Below are positions 8,507-18,551 of a stretch of 64,000 nt of DNA, piece by piece. The notes beneath the pieces were generated by a model. It was not told where the DNA came from. It worked only from the letters and a program-made list of their open reading frames with translations, and did not search any database. Numbering within the stretch: the stretch's first letter is position 1; every line of letters starts with the position of its first letter. Position numbers and translations under genes: made by a program. Source of the stretch: Cellvibrionaceae bacterium 1162T.S.0a.05 (GTDB taxonomy: Bacteria > Pseudomonadota > Gammaproteobacteria > Pseudomonadales > Cellvibrionaceae); assembly GCA_000964245.1 (NCBI GenBank), contig LANB01000001.1, positions 3,599,501 to 3,663,500 on the forward strand, given 5' to 3'.

Positions 8507-10168
8507 ATGACACCCGAAGAAAAGCCGCTGAATTTCCTGGAGCAAATCATTAAAGCTGACCTGGAAGCTGGCAAATACGACAAAATCATCACGCGTTTCC
8601 CCCCCGAACCCAATGGCTATCTTCATATTGGCCATGCTAAATCGATCTGTTTGAATTTTGGACTGGCCGAAACCTTTGAGGGGGAGTGCAACCTGCGTTT
8701 TGACGACACCAACCCCGCCAAAGAGGATGATGAATATATTCAAGCCATTATCGAAGACGTCTCCTGGCTCGGATTTCAGTGGGCTGGTGAGGTCCGCTAT
8801 GCCTCCTCCTACTTTGATCAACTCTATAGCTGGGCGGTACACCTTGTCGAAGCGGGGAAAGCCTACGTGTGCGACCTTTCACCGGATGATGCGCGGCGTT
8901 ATCGAGGCACCCTGACCGAAGCGGGCAAGAATTCGCCTTTTCGTGATCGCAGTGTTGAGGAAAACCTGCACCTGTTGGCGCGGATGAAGGCGGGGGAGTT
9001 TGATGAGGGCAGTAAAGTCTTGCGTGCGAAAATCGACATGGCACACGGCAATATGAACATGCGAGACCCGATTTTGTATCGCATACGCAAGCAACACCAT
9101 CATCAAACGGGTAATGCCTGGTGCATTTACCCCACCTATGACTTTGCTCATGGGCAGGAAGATGCGATCGAGGGTATTACGCACAGTATCTGCACACTTG
9201 AATTTGCGGATCACCGCCCGTTATACAACTGGTTCATCGAGAATTTACCCGTGCCCGCCAAGCCGGTGCAATATGAATTTGGCCGCCTCAATCTTAATTA
9301 TACTGTTACGTCAAAACGAAAATTAAAACAGTTAGTGGATGAGAATTTTGTGGATGGCTGGGATGACCCTCGTATGCCGACCATCGCGGGTTACCGCCGT
9401 CGAGGCTATACACCAGCGTCGCTTCGAAAATTTTGCGACATGATCGGTGTGACCAAGTCGGATGGCGTAGTGGATGTCGCCATGTTGGAGCACGCGATTC
9501 GCGATGATCTCGATAAAAATGCACCGCGTGCAATGTGCGTATTAAAACCGTTAAAAGTTACGTTAACGAATTACCCTGAAAGCAAAACGGAAACATTGAC
9601 AGCGCCTGGGCATCCCCAGCGCGACGACTTACCGATGCGCGAACTGGTTTTTGCACGTGAAATTTTTATTGATGCTGAAGATTTTCGTGAAGAAGCCAAT
9701 AAAAAGTACAAGCGCCTGGTTATTGGTAAACGTGTGCGATTGCGCAACGCCTACATCATTGAAGCCGATGAAGCGGTGAAAGATGGCAAGGGCAATATTA
9801 TTGAAGTGCGCGCGCGAGTCATCGAAGATACCCTCGGCAAGGATCCTGAAGATGGGGTAAAAGCCAAAGGTGTAATTCATTGGGTTGCCGCGCAACATTG
9901 TGTTGACTTTGAGGTGCGCCTCTACGACCGTTTGTTCAATGACCCTGCGCCGGATGCGGGTGATAAAAATTTTCTGGATCATATTAACCCCGAGAGCCTG
10001 CAGGTTTTAACGCATTGTAAAGGCGAGCCAGGTTTGTCAAATGTAGAAATTGGTATGGCCTTTCAATTTGAACGGGAAGGATATTTCTGTCGTGACAGCC
10101 GCAGTACAGAGTTGGTTTTCAATCGAACCATTGGCCTGCGCGACAGTTGGGCCAAAATTGCCGACTAG
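8507..10168 (+). CDS. glnS: Glutaminyl-tRNA synthetase
   Basis: Class I aminoacyl-tRNA synthetase that charges tRNA-Gln directly with glutamine. The HIGH-type ATP motif is in [13 protein letters not shown] (residues 32-44), and the KMSKS-type loop appears as VTSKRKL near residue 270. Total length 553 is nearly identical to E. coli GlnS (554). The two-barrel anticodon-binding domain follows, ending [14 protein letters not shown]. It is followed by cysS 49 bases downstream, a gene pair conserved in pseudomonads and relatives. Confidence 0.98.
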   Translation: MTPEEKPLNFLEQIIKADLEAGKYDKIITRFPPEPNGYLHIGHAKSICLNFGLAETFEGECNLRFDDTNPAKEDDEYIQAIIEDVSWLGFQWAGEVRYASSYFDQLYSWAVHLVEAGKAYVCDLSPDDARRYRGTLTEAGKNSPFRDRSVEENLHLLARMKAGEFDEGSKVLRAKIDMAHGNMNMRDPILYRIRKQHHHQTGNAWCIYPTYDFAHGQEDAIEGITHSICTLEFADHRPLYNWFIENLPVPAKPVQYEFGRLNLNYTVTSKRKLKQLVDENFVDGWDDPRMPTIAGYRRRGYTPASLRKFCDMIGVTKSDGVVDVAMLEHAIRDDLDKNAPRAMCVLKPLKVTLTNYPESKTETLTAPGHPQRDDLPMRELVFAREIFIDAEDFREEANKKYKRLVIGKRVRLRNAYIIEADEAVKDGKGNIIEVRARVIEDTLGKDPEDGVKAKGVIHWVAAQHCVDFEVRLYDRLFNDPAPDAGDKNFLDHINPESLQVLTHCKGEPGLSNVEIGMAFQFEREGYFCRDSRSTELVFNRTIGLRDSWAKIAD

Positions 10169-10217
10169 CTCTTTATTTTCGCAACTTCTGAAGTAAAAAA
10201 ATCAAAGAAAATTATCC

Positions 10218-11621
10218 ATGTCAGATCTTACGCTCTATAACACTCGCACACGCCAAAAAGAAAAATTTCAAGCCATCGATGCGGATTGCGTCAAGATGTA
10301 TGTGTGTGGGCCTACGGTATACAACTACGTGCATATCGGGAATGCCAGACCCTTTGTGGCTTTCGACACATTATACCGAGTGCTAAAAGCGCTTTTTCCA
10401 AAAGTGGTTTATGCGCGGAATATCACTGACATCGATGACAAGATTATGAAAGCCGCAGCTGAGCAAAACGTTGCTATCGATGAAATTTCTTCAAAATTTA
10501 CTGAGGCTTTTATTGAAGATATGTCGGCGCTGAATATTGAGCAGCCGGATATTGCGCCGAGAGCAACAGATACCATTAAAGAAATGCTCGACATGATTGA
10601 GGCCCTGATTGCGCAAGGACATGCCTATGTGGCCGAAGGCCATGCCTTATTTGATGTAAAGTCCATGCCGGATTATGGCAAGCTCAGCAACCGCGCACTC
10701 GAAGATATGTTGGAAGGAGCGCGAGTTGAAGTTGCTCCCTATAAAAAATATGCCGGTGATTTTGTATTGTGGAAACCGTCACAGGAAAATGAACCCGGTT
10801 GGGACAGTCCCTGGGGAAGAGGGCGCCCCGGCTGGCATCTGGAATGCTCGGCCATGATTGCCAAACACCTCGGCAAGAGTATCGATATTCACGGCGGAGG
10901 CCGCGATTTGATTTTTCCACACCATGAAAATGAGCTCGCGCAAAGTCAGTGTGCTCATAAGGGAGAGGCTTTTGTCAATTATTGGTTGCACAACGGCTAT
11001 GTGAATATCGACGGGGAGAAAATGTCGAAGTCACTCGGCAATTTTAAAACTGTGCGCGCTTTGCTGGAAAAATATCGCGGTGAAACTCTGCGTTTTACCT
11101 TGTTGTCTGCACAATATCGTTCAGATATGGATTTTTCTGCCGAATCGATCGCGCAAGCCCAGGCGAGCCTGGACAGCCTTTATGGTACTCTAAGAAAATA
11201 TGCCGATATCGACGTGGACGCAAATATTGAGATTGGTTCAGAACCCGCATGGCTAGCCTTGCTCGATGATTTGAACACGCCGCTTGCAATCAGTGAATTG
11301 CATGCCCTGGCGAAAACCCTTAACAAAGCTGAGGGTGATAACCTGGCCTTACAAAAGGCAAAATCGAAACTTCTGCGAATTGGTTCATTGCTCGGGCTTT
11401 TGCAAGCCGACCCGGAAGCCTGGTTTACCGAAGCCTGGAATGCCCGCGCCAATTCCGAAGAGCTCACTACCGAAAATATTGAAGCTTTGATTGCTGAAAG
11501 ACAGCAAGCGAAGCTCGATAAAAATTATGCTCGGGCAGATGAAATTCGTGAACAACTCAAAGCAGAAGGTGTTGTTCTCGAAGATGCGCGTGAAGGCACG
11601 AGCTGGAAGCGGGAGCGTTAG
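10218..11621 (+). CDS. cysS: Cysteinyl-tRNA synthetase
   Basis: Class I synthetase charging tRNA-Cys. The zinc site begins with C29 in [19 protein letters not shown], which also holds the HIGH motif. Further zinc ligands are in GWHLECSAM and in [10 protein letters not shown], and KMSKSLGN is the KMSKS loop. Length 467 matches E. coli (461). It is probably cotranscribed with glnS, and the cytochrome gene follows after only 32 bases with no intrinsic terminator seen between them. Confidence 0.98.
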   Translation: MSDLTLYNTRTRQKEKFQAIDADCVKMYVCGPTVYNYVHIGNARPFVAFDTLYRVLKALFPKVVYARNITDIDDKIMKAAAEQNVAIDEISSKFTEAFIEDMSALNIEQPDIAPRATDTIKEMLDMIEALIAQGHAYVAEGHALFDVKSMPDYGKLSNRALEDMLEGARVEVAPYKKYAGDFVLWKPSQENEPGWDSPWGRGRPGWHLECSAMIAKHLGKSIDIHGGGRDLIFPHHENELAQSQCAHKGEAFVNYWLHNGYVNIDGEKMSKSLGNFKTVRALLEKYRGETLRFTLLSAQYRSDMDFSAESIAQAQASLDSLYGTLRKYADIDVDANIEIGSEPAWLALLDDLNTPLAISELHALAKTLNKAEGDNLALQKAKSKLLRIGSLLGLLQADPEAWFTEAWNARANSEELTTENIEALIAERQQAKLDKNYARADEIREQLKAEGVVLEDAREGTSWKRER

Positions 11622-11653
11622 CAAGCATACTTCCCCAAACAAGCGGAGCACGA

Positions 11654-13333
11654 ATGAAAAAGTTGGTCAAATTCCTGATTTTTATATTCGTCGGTTTGCT
11701 GTTTTTTATTTTTCTGTTTTTGGTGTTTGTTTCAAGTCAGCGTTCCTCAGCTAAAATCGAAGCCGTAGGACGCGGCACATTAAATGGTGCTCTGACCCTG
11801 GATCAAAATTGGACGCCGTCACTGCGTGATAAAATGAATCACATCAGTTTTGGCTCGCGTCTGTTGCCTTATTCCTGGTTTCTACATCTGGAGTTACCTG
11901 AATCACAATCCCTGTTTCGTGAAGATCAGCATCTCGAAAAACTTGGTTTTATCCCTGCGCAGGCAAGCTTGCACAACCCGGATGCCCTTGCAATTGGTTT
12001 GGCGATTGATCAGCAGCAAGAAGGGCAGGCCGACGAGCCTTGGCTGGGTTTAACTTGTGCCGCGTGTCATAGCGCTGAATTGCGCTATCAAGGGCAGCGC
12101 ATTTATATTGATGGAGCGCCAGCGAAAATTGATTTTCAGGCCTTTGAAAATACCCTGTTACGGTCACTTTCGGCATTGCTGGAGGATGAAGAAAAGTTTC
12201 AGCGTTTTGTTAAAGGCACAGCGGTGTCCGATGCGAATAATTTGAGGCTGGCTGTACAAGCTCGTGAAACATTTCTTACTGCGCGAGCAAGCATGAATAA
12301 AACAGCAGTGGCCTATGGCCATGGTCGCCTGGATGCTTTTGGGCAAATATTTAATGCGGTCAGTGTTGAAGCTCTTGGCATAGAAGGCAATGCTCGCAGC
12401 CCTAACGCACCAGTCGATTTTCCTGTGTTATGGGATGCTTCACATCTGGATGTCGTGCAGTGGAATGGCAGCGCGAGTAACGTTGAACCCGGGCCACTTG
12501 GGCAAAACGTGACAACCGCGCTGGCAGTATACGGAAGCATTGAATTGCAAAACCAGAGTGGCCTCGGCTACGATTCTTCTGTCAGGCTTGCCACGCTGGG
12601 TGAGATTCAATCGAACTATTATTTATTGACCTCGCCGCAATGGCCGCAAGATATTTTAGGTGAAATAAATCCGGAAAAAGCTGCACGTGGTGAAGCCATT
12701 TATCGCGCGAATTGTTTAAGTTGCCATACTCTGGTGGATAACAGTGACGCATATAGAAAAATCAAAACGACCTTGGTGCCGCAATCACAAGTAGGAACAG
12801 ATCCTCTAATGGCTTCCAATTTTGTGGAAGCAGAGTCGCAAACCGGCATTCTTGAAGGCAGAAAAATGTTGGCAGGGCTTGCGGGCGAAAAATTTTCAGA
12901 AACCGCACGCAGCTTCGATATCGTTGTGCATGCAGCGTCCGGGGTGATGGCAAAAAAACCTGTAACAACCTTACTTGCAGTACTTAAGGAATGGCAGGAC
13001 CAATATCCAACCGCTTCAGGCCCGCTTGCGAAAAACTATAAAGCCAGGCCCTTGAATGGGCTTTGGGCATCTGCACCGTATTTGCATAATGGGTCAGTAC
13101 CCACATTGTTTCACTTGCTGTCTTCGCCACAGGACAGACCCCAGGTTTTTTATATAGGAAATCTGGATTTTGATCCGCGTTATTTCGGTCTCCAACTCAG
13201 TGAGCTGAGGGCTCAAAGTGTCAGTGAATTTGATACACGGCTTCCGGGAAACAGTAACACGGGTCACGAATTCGGCGTGCATTTAAGTGATGCTGACAAA
13301 TGGGATTTGATTGAATACATAAAAACACTTTAA
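11654..13333 (+). CDS. RoxA-like/dihaem cytochrome c peroxidase-type protein
   Basis: A 559-residue exported c-type cytochrome. Residues 5-27 are a very hydrophobic N-terminal segment, probably an uncleaved membrane anchor. Two haem c attachment sites are seen: CAACH at 135-139 and CLSCH at 354-358. Spacing and surrounding sequence (YIDGAPAKIDF; AYGHGRLDAFGQIFNAV; LNGLWASAPYLHNGSVPTLFHLL) resemble the RoxA/dihaem cytochrome peroxidase superfamily, which includes rubber oxygenases and peroxidases. Which activity applies, oxygenase, peroxidase or electron transfer, cannot be told. It is 32 bases downstream of cysS and may read through from it. Confidence 0.75.
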   Translation: MKKLVKFLIFIFVGLLFFIFLFLVFVSSQRSSAKIEAVGRGTLNGALTLDQNWTPSLRDKMNHISFGSRLLPYSWFLHLELPESQSLFREDQHLEKLGFIPAQASLHNPDALAIGLAIDQQQEGQADEPWLGLTCAACHSAELRYQGQRIYIDGAPAKIDFQAFENTLLRSLSALLEDEEKFQRFVKGTAVSDANNLRLAVQARETFLTARASMNKTAVAYGHGRLDAFGQIFNAVSVEALGIEGNARSPNAPVDFPVLWDASHLDVVQWNGSASNVEPGPLGQNVTTALAVYGSIELQNQSGLGYDSSVRLATLGEIQSNYYLLTSPQWPQDILGEINPEKAARGEAIYRANCLSCHTLVDNSDAYRKIKTTLVPQSQVGTDPLMASNFVEAESQTGILEGRKMLAGLAGEKFSETARSFDIVVHAASGVMAKKPVTTLLAVLKEWQDQYPTASGPLAKNYKARPLNGLWASAPYLHNGSVPTLFHLLSSPQDRPQVFYIGNLDFDPRYFGLQLSELRAQSVSEFDTRLPGNSNTGHEFGVHLSDADKWDLIEYIKTL

Positions 13334-13555
13334 GAGAGCAGAATGAACTGTCCTGGTACGCTTCTCGTAGGGTAATTCACGCTGCTGGCATCACAATCTA
13401 CAAAATTTCCCGCTTCCTCGATTTGCCTGGTATTTGTTACTATTCCTTATGGCTCAGTCGTCAGGCGCATAGCCTATAGCCTCTCATGTTTGCGTGACAC
13501 GCATTTGCGTGCTCTAAAAATAATTTTAAAAAAGATAATTGAAGAGGGATTTCCC

Positions 13556-15286
13556 ATGTTTGCGATAAGCAAAAATCGACCTTTGGGTCGTACTTTTTTC
13601 TACTTTATTTTCTTCTTTTCGTTTCTCGTGAGCATAAGTGTTCAAGCTTACGATTGCGGAGGTTTACCTGCTTACACTTATGGTGCGGCAAATGTCGGCA
13701 CAGCGTATACAAATGTGAATGCCGCCTGGCGATGCTCGGCGAGTTGGTGTGCCTGGGCGCGTCCCGGTGAAGACAGCTGGGCTGATGGCGCCTGGGAGTC
13801 TCTCGGCAACTGTAGTGAAGTGATTCCCGAAAATACAGCGCCAACAGTAAGTATTACGACGAGCAGTGGAACAATATTGGCTGGCGAAACCGTTACGTTC
13901 ACTGCTGAGGCAAACGATTCAGATGGAAATATTGTCAGTTACAACCTGACTGTCTACGAAGTCACGATGGACGGCAATCAGGTCCCGCAAGTCATTGATG
14001 CGGGAACATCAAACTCCGGTGTTTCAAATGTATTGATGCAGGGAACCTGGAGTAGTAATGAAACAAAAACCTACGTTCTGGTCGCTGAGGTCACTGATGC
14101 CGAAGGTGAAGAAGCTTACGCTGAGCGTCGCTTCACAGTCGGACAAGATGTGAATCCAACAATGGTCGTCCATCACTCTGAAGAATTAAGACGAGGGTCT
14201 CAAGGGCAGGTGAGTGTTGAGGCAGATTTCCCTGGCTGGTCTTTAAGACCGGAAATTGAAATTCTCTCACCTTCCGGCACCTCTGTGGGCACCAATGGCT
14301 CGTCTTCCTCTGCAAGTTCCAGTAGCGGTGCAACGTACACGATGTGGCGCGTGAATAAAGTGTTCCCGGCGACTGAAATTGGTGAGTATCAAGTCAGTGT
14401 TATCTGGGAATCGGCCCCGGCGTTAAATCACAGTGGTGTGATAAATGTTGTCGGTGATGGTGTAGCCAGTGTGGAGGTTTATCCGCCCACTTTATATCAG
14501 TTTAAAAGCAGTAGTTTCAGTTTGTCAGCAACGCATCCGACCTCCGGGGATGTTCCTGCTGTGACCATTAACAACACAAGTACCGGTGAAGAAATACTGT
14601 ACCTGGACGGTGTTGACTCACGTACGCTGCCGGGCGCCTCGTCCTCCTCAAGTTCCGGTGGAAGTGGTGGTCATTACTTCACTCTGATAAGTAACGAGAT
14701 GGTGTTTGCGACGGCAGGTGAACATAGCCTGCAAGTGAATTATCCCGATGGTTTGAGCGCAGAGGATCATTTCACTGTACTGTCAGGCTTCGAGTACCCT
14801 GGTGGTATTAACATTGCTATTAGTAGCCCTGGTTTGGAACACGGGATTTACGCAATAAATGTCGATACAGATTATTTTGATGTGTCAGGCGTGGAGATTT
14901 TTATCGATGGAATTGAAGTCGATGCCGAGGGAGAGGCGGGAATAAATACGCGTTACGCCTGGTTTGCGAGTTACGACTGGCAGGCTGAGCCCGGCAGTCA
15001 CACCATTTTGGCGCGTGCCACCAATGTTCGCGGCGATACATTTGAAGAAAGTATGAACTTCGTCGTTGAAGGTGAAGAGGAAGGTGGGGCCTGTGCTGAA
15101 GCGGGTATACAACTTGCCGATGTGCACGCGTATCCCAACTTCCCCAACCTTGATTGGAAAGGCGATCCCTTTAACGCCAATACCGGAGATTTAATGAGTT
15201 ACCAGCAAGCGGTGTACCGGGCGCGATGGTGGACGCAGAGTATTCCCGGTTCAGATCAGAGTTGGGAATATGTTTGCGCTTTATAA
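13556..15286 (+). CDS. Secreted non-catalytic carbohydrate-binding protein with Ser-rich Ig-like domains
   Basis: The start ATG at 13556 is preceded by GAAGAGGG and opens a signal peptide (FYFIFFFSFLVSISVQA). A longer frame to 13490 has no ribosome site. The mature protein begins with a Cys/Trp-rich module (WRCSASWCAWARPGEDSW) and ends with another (YRARWWTQSIPGSDQSWEY), both resembling CBM5/12 chitin-binding type modules. Between them lie an Ig/PKD-like domain and two related beta domains, each with a Ser/Gly-rich stretch. No hydrolase domain is present. It probably binds chitin or another insoluble polysaccharide at the cell surface or outside. A strong terminator follows. Confidence 0.75.
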   Translation: MFAISKNRPLGRTFFYFIFFFSFLVSISVQAYDCGGLPAYTYGAANVGTAYTNVNAAWRCSASWCAWARPGEDSWADGAWESLGNCSEVIPENTAPTVSITTSSGTILAGETVTFTAEANDSDGNIVSYNLTVYEVTMDGNQVPQVIDAGTSNSGVSNVLMQGTWSSNETKTYVLVAEVTDAEGEEAYAERRFTVGQDVNPTMVVHHSEELRRGSQGQVSVEADFPGWSLRPEIEILSPSGTSVGTNGSSSSASSSSGATYTMWRVNKVFPATEIGEYQVSVIWESAPALNHSGVINVVGDGVASVEVYPPTLYQFKSSSFSLSATHPTSGDVPAVTINNTSTGEEILYLDGVDSRTLPGASSSSSSGGSGGHYFTLISNEMVFATAGEHSLQVNYPDGLSAEDHFTVLSGFEYPGGINIAISSPGLEHGIYAINVDTDYFDVSGVEIFIDGIEVDAEGEAGINTRYAWFASYDWQAEPGSHTILARATNVRGDTFEESMNFVVEGEEEGGACAEAGIQLADVHAYPNFPNLDWKGDPFNANTGDLMSYQQAVYRARWWTQSIPGSDQSWEYVCAL

Positions 15287-15346
15287 TTAATCACTTTGAG
15301 TCTGTGTTCAACCGTTATTTTATTCATCTAATAAAGTAAGAGATTT

Positions 15347-15376
15347 AACAGCGGCAAAAAAAGCCGCTGTTTTTTT
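15347..15376 (+). terminator. Intrinsic terminator after the carbohydrate-binding protein
   Basis: Perfect 9-bp stem AACAGCGGC/GCCGCTGTT with a 7-A loop, followed on the plus strand by a run of seven T from 15370. It may also stop the convergent ketosamine kinase transcript, though the minus-side tail is less U-rich. Confidence 0.92.
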
Positions 15377-15412
15377 GTCTAATGTCTTTGTCCAAAAAGA
15401 TAAACGCTGGTT

Positions 15413-16312
15413 TTAATACGCGTCAATAATTCTTGCGATCATATTTTGGCAGGAAGCGAGGTAGCCTTCGCCGAATAAATTTAGATGATTAAGCATGTGG
15501 TAAAGTTGATAAACCGTGCAGCGTTGTTGATGCCCTTCAGTTAATGGCCAGACGCGCTCGTAAGCCTCGTAAAAGGAAGTTGAAAAACCGCCAAAAAGTC
15601 GGCTCAGGGCCAGGTCGGTTTCCCTGTCTCCATAGTAGCAAGCAGGGTCGAAAATGACAGGCTGCCGTTTGCCAGCCTTGTTTAGGTAACAAGCCTTATT
15701 ACCTGACCATAAATCGCCATGTAAAAGCGAGGCTTTGGGATGGTGGTCACGCAGAAGTGTTTCAACACGCGTGAATAAAGGGGTTTCGAAATGTTTAAGG
15801 TGTGTGCTGTAACCTTGTTTTGCTGCAAGTTGCCATTGGGGATGTAGGCGACACTGTAACCAAAAATCACACCAGTTCGTCATTCGTGTATTGATTTGAG
15901 CCGTCGTTCCAATAAAATTGTTTTCCTGCCAACCGTATTCCGGATGCGTAAGTGAATGAAAATCGGCGAGACAAACACCGAGCTCAGCATCGCAATCACT
16001 GTTGCAAAACTCGATAAATTCCAGCAGTAAATAGCTTCGATCTGCAAAGGTGCCGTAAAAAAGCGCCTGTGGACAGGCAAGCGTAAGACTCTTACTCATC
16101 GTGAGCAAAGCGCGATATTCACAGGCAAACATCGTGACATATTGCGCGGCATTCAGTTTCAGAAAGTAGCGGCCATGCTCACCCTGTAGAAACCACGCCG
16201 CATTAATGTCACCCCCACTAATAGTAGAAGCAGAGACGATTTTTTCATTAATCGCCAAATTTTTCACAATTTGGGTCTCAATGTGTTTCACTACGCTTTC
16301 TGGTATGCTCAC
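15413..16312 (-). CDS. Fructosamine/ketosamine-3-kinase family protein
   Basis: YniA/FN3K-type kinase of 299 residues that phosphorylates ketosamines on glycated amines, priming their removal (protein deglycation). Motifs are: a glycine-rich start SGGDINAAWFL, the ATP lysine in GRYFLKLN, the catalytic loop LLHGDLWSGN, and the metal motif VIFDPACYYGDRETDLA. The start codon is GTG at 16312; the N-terminus then aligns by eye with YniA. It is divergent from djlA with only 24 bp between the two start codons, so its promoter must lie inside djlA or the start region is shared. Confidence 0.9.
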   Translation of the reverse strand: MSIPESVVKHIETQIVKNLAINEKIVSASTISGGDINAAWFLQGEHGRYFLKLNAAQYVTMFACEYRALLTMSKSLTLACPQALFYGTFADRSYLLLEFIEFCNSDCDAELGVCLADFHSLTHPEYGWQENNFIGTTAQINTRMTNWCDFWLQCRLHPQWQLAAKQGYSTHLKHFETPLFTRVETLLRDHHPKASLLHGDLWSGNKACYLNKAGKRQPVIFDPACYYGDRETDLALSRLFGGFSTSFYEAYERVWPLTEGHQQRCTVYQLYHMLNHLNLFGEGYLASCQNMIARIIDAY

Positions 16313-16336
16313 GATTTTAGGCTTTTTGGGGACGTT

Positions 16337-17185
16337 ATGGCTGCAGTATTGGGCGCAATTATAGGCTGGATGGTATTAGGTGCAATACATTGGTTGTTGT
16401 CGCCGCTGGGTTTGATTATCGGTGCGGCGGCTGGCTATAGTTTTGCACATGGTTTTGTCAACTTGCAACGGCCAATGAGTGCAGAGGAAAAAAAGGCTGT
16501 TGAGAGAAGTTTTTTCATGGCGTTGTTTCCAATTATGGGGCAGATTTCCAAAGCGGACGGACGAATTTGCGAGCAGGAAATTCAGGCGACGCAATTATTA
16601 TTTGAAAAAATGGGCCTGGATGCGGAAGCGAGAAAGGAGGCCATCGAATTATTCAAGTCAGGTGCCGAAGACAGTTTTGACCTTGATATTTGTTTACAGG
16701 GTTTCCTGAAACAACCACAAATCAATCAAAATCTGCGCAAAATATTTTTAGCCTATTTGATCAGTCTCGCATTTGCCGACGGATACTTACACGATGCAGA
16801 AGATCAAATTCTGAAAACAGTTGCCCAGCAGTTGGGTTTTTCTGTTTTTGCCTACCAGCAGCTGCTGGGGATGGTGGAAGCGCAACGCTATTTCTATCAA
16901 GGTCAGCAACAGCAAAGCGGTTATCACTATAGAGATAAAGCTGACAGTTGGCGTCAGACTACGAAAGATGAACTCAGCCTCGCCTATGAGGCGCTGGGCG
17001 TTGAATCTTCGGTGAGTGACAGGGAGTTAAAAACGGCCTGGCGCAAATTGATGAGTGAATACCACCCCGATAAACTTGCCGGTCGCGGTGTGCCGGAGGA
17101 TATGGTCAAACTGGCAACTGAGCGATCACAAGAGGTTCAAGCGGCCTACGATTTGATCAAGAAACATAGAAAGGCACAGTCCTGA
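16337..17185 (+). CDS. djlA: Membrane-anchored DnaK co-chaperone DjlA
   Basis: Type III J-protein. The start at 16337 (MAAVLGAIIGWMVLG) gives one N-terminal transmembrane segment, then a TerB-like central domain (SKADGRICEQEI, FADGYLHDAED), then a Gln-rich linker. The C-terminal J domain carries the HPD motif in EYHPDKLAG. Length 282 compares with 271 in E. coli. The N-terminal segment anchors it in the inner membrane with the J domain in the cytoplasm, where it stimulates DnaK. The TGA overlaps the next gene's ATG by one base. Confidence 0.95.
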   Translation: MAAVLGAIIGWMVLGAIHWLLSPLGLIIGAAAGYSFAHGFVNLQRPMSAEEKKAVERSFFMALFPIMGQISKADGRICEQEIQATQLLFEKMGLDAEARKEAIELFKSGAEDSFDLDICLQGFLKQPQINQNLRKIFLAYLISLAFADGYLHDAEDQILKTVAQQLGFSVFAYQQLLGMVEAQRYFYQGQQQQSGYHYRDKADSWRQTTKDELSLAYEALGVESSVSDRELKTAWRKLMSEYHPDKLAGRGVPEDMVKLATERSQEVQAAYDLIKKHRKAQS

Positions 17186-18024
17186 TGCAAGAAAAATCAA
17201 TTCTTATAACCGGTTGCTCAAGTGGTATCGGTTTGTGTGCTGCGTTGACTCTGCAAGCGCGAGGCTATCGGGTTATCGCAAGTGTTCGACAAACAAAAGA
17301 TATTGAGAACCTGAAAAGCCAGGGGCTGCGGCAGGTTATTCAGCTGGACTTAATGTCATCTGCATCCATTGAAGCGGCTGTCGAAGAGACTCTCTCACTG
17401 TGTGACGGTAAATTATTCGCGTTGTTTAACAATGGTGCATTTGGGCAACCGGGTGCAGTAGAAGATTTAAGTCGGGATACCTTGCGAAAAAGTTTTGAAT
17501 GTAATCTCTTTGGTACACACGAGTTAACAAGGCGGGTGTTGCCCCACATGTTACGGATGGAAGATGCGCGGATTATTCAAAACTCCTCGGTGCTTGGCTT
17601 TTGTGCAATGCCGATGCGCGGTGCGTACAACGCAACGAAATTTGCACTCGAAGGTTTGAGTGATACTTTGCGAATGGAGCTACATGGAAGTGGAGTGAAA
17701 GTCATACTTATTGAGCCTGGCCCCATTCGCTCCAATTTCAGGCGGAACGCTTTACGGGAGATGCAAGAAAACATTGATATCGCGGCAAGTCGTCACAAAT
17801 TGATGTACGAAAACGCCTATGAGCGTTTGAATAAGGAAGCGGCGACTTCACGCTTCACGCTTGGGCCGGAAGCCGTAGTCGACAAAGTGATTCTGGCCCT
17901 GGAAAAGCGCAGACCCAAAGAGCGCTATTTTGTGACAACGCCGACCTGGATCGCCGGTGTACTGAAGCGAATGCTGAATACGAAAAACCTGGATGCCTTT
18001 GCGAGATGGGCGGGCAAGGCTTGA
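17185..18024 (+). CDS. Short-chain dehydrogenase/reductase
   Basis: Classical SDR of 279 residues. The NAD(P)-binding motif TGCSSGIG is at residues 9-16, the structural NNGA motif near 85, and the catalytic Ser in QNSSVLG precedes YNATK, the Tyr-x3-Lys pair. EPGPIRSNF is the usual post-catalytic PG motif. Substrate is not predictable; the closest resemblance is to SDRs acting on steroids, retinoids or sugars annotated generically. Translationally coupled to djlA (TGATG overlap). The stop is about 50 bases before a MITE-like insertion. Confidence 0.88.
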   Translation: MQEKSILITGCSSGIGLCAALTLQARGYRVIASVRQTKDIENLKSQGLRQVIQLDLMSSASIEAAVEETLSLCDGKLFALFNNGAFGQPGAVEDLSRDTLRKSFECNLFGTHELTRRVLPHMLRMEDARIIQNSSVLGFCAMPMRGAYNATKFALEGLSDTLRMELHGSGVKVILIEPGPIRSNFRRNALREMQENIDIAASRHKLMYENAYERLNKEAATSRFTLGPEAVVDKVILALEKRRPKERYFVTTPTWIAGVLKRMLNTKNLDAFARWAGKA

Positions 18025-18075
18025 GCTAACGTCTCAAACGCGGGATGCGAACATCAAGGTGCCTTTCAGAGCTAG

Positions 18076-18214
18076 GGAACCTCTGAAAAATGGCCTATTT
18101 TCCCTGTGGCAGCGTCAGCTCCGTGCTCGAATCCTCATTTACTCCAGTAAACTCCGGTTCTCCGCGCGGTGCTTCCTTGCCACAGAAAAAATATTTCCAT
18201 TTTTCAGAGGTTCC
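18076..18214. mobile_element. MITE-like inverted-repeat element, copy 1 (139 bp)
   Basis: The ends are GGAACCTCTGAAAAATGG and its exact complement, 18 bp each. A second inner inverted pair (CTGTGGCA/TGCCACAG) and a central TTTACTCCAGTAAA palindrome make the whole element foldable. It is flanked by CTAG (18072-18075) and CTGG (18215-18218), an almost perfect 4-bp target duplication of the YTAR type used by IS5-group elements. It has no coding capacity. Copy 2 at 38791-38929, in the opposite orientation, differs at only four positions. The rest of 18025-18321 shows no gene. Confidence 0.85.
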
Positions 18215-18321
18215 CTGGTTCGAATCTGTCACCAAACACTTCCCCATAAGTGCCCACTGCACGCATCCGTTGCCCCAAAAGCGTGCGTAAAAATCTGCTT
18301 TTGCCCGGTAATCTGGCTGAA

Positions 18322-18531
18322 CTAGGCCGGTTCTACATTCTCGGCTTGTGGTCCTTTTTGGCCGGTACCTTCAGTAAAGGTTACCGGTTGTCCCTCTTTC
18401 AGCGTCTTGAAACCCGAGACATTGATGTTGCTAAAGTGCACAAAAAGGTCTTCCGCGCCATCTCGGCTAATAAAACCGTAACCTTTACTCGCGTTAAACC
18501 ATTTTACTGTTCCATTTAACTTGTCAGACAT
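18322..18531 (-). CDS. CspA-family cold-shock protein
   Basis: A 69-residue single cold-shock domain: [11 protein letters not shown] is RNP1 and DLFVHFS is RNP2, the aromatic single-strand nucleic-acid-binding face. Such proteins act as RNA chaperones in cold or stationary phase; which paralogue this is cannot be told. A 122-base leader (18532-18653) separates it from the upstream DUF3806 gene and contains a perfect 10-bp inverted repeat, recalling the structured leaders of cold-inducible csp genes. Confidence 0.95.
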   Translation of the reverse strand: MSDKLNGTVKWFNASKGYGFISRDGAEDLFVHFSNINVSGFKTLKEGQPVTFTEGTGQKGPQAENVEPA

Positions 18532-18551
18532 CGTCTTGCTTAAACCCGTTA

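Noticed and set aside
18217-18235. tRNA-like T-loop and CCA end (GGTTCGAATC then TGTCACCA) beside MITE copy 1
   Set aside because: Only two or three T-stem pairs form and no acceptor 5' half is found upstream, so neither a tRNA nor a clear att remnant can be supported.
18240-18300. GCACGC/GCGTGC hairpin downstream of the cold-shock gene as terminator
   Set aside because: Large loop and no U tract on the minus strand.
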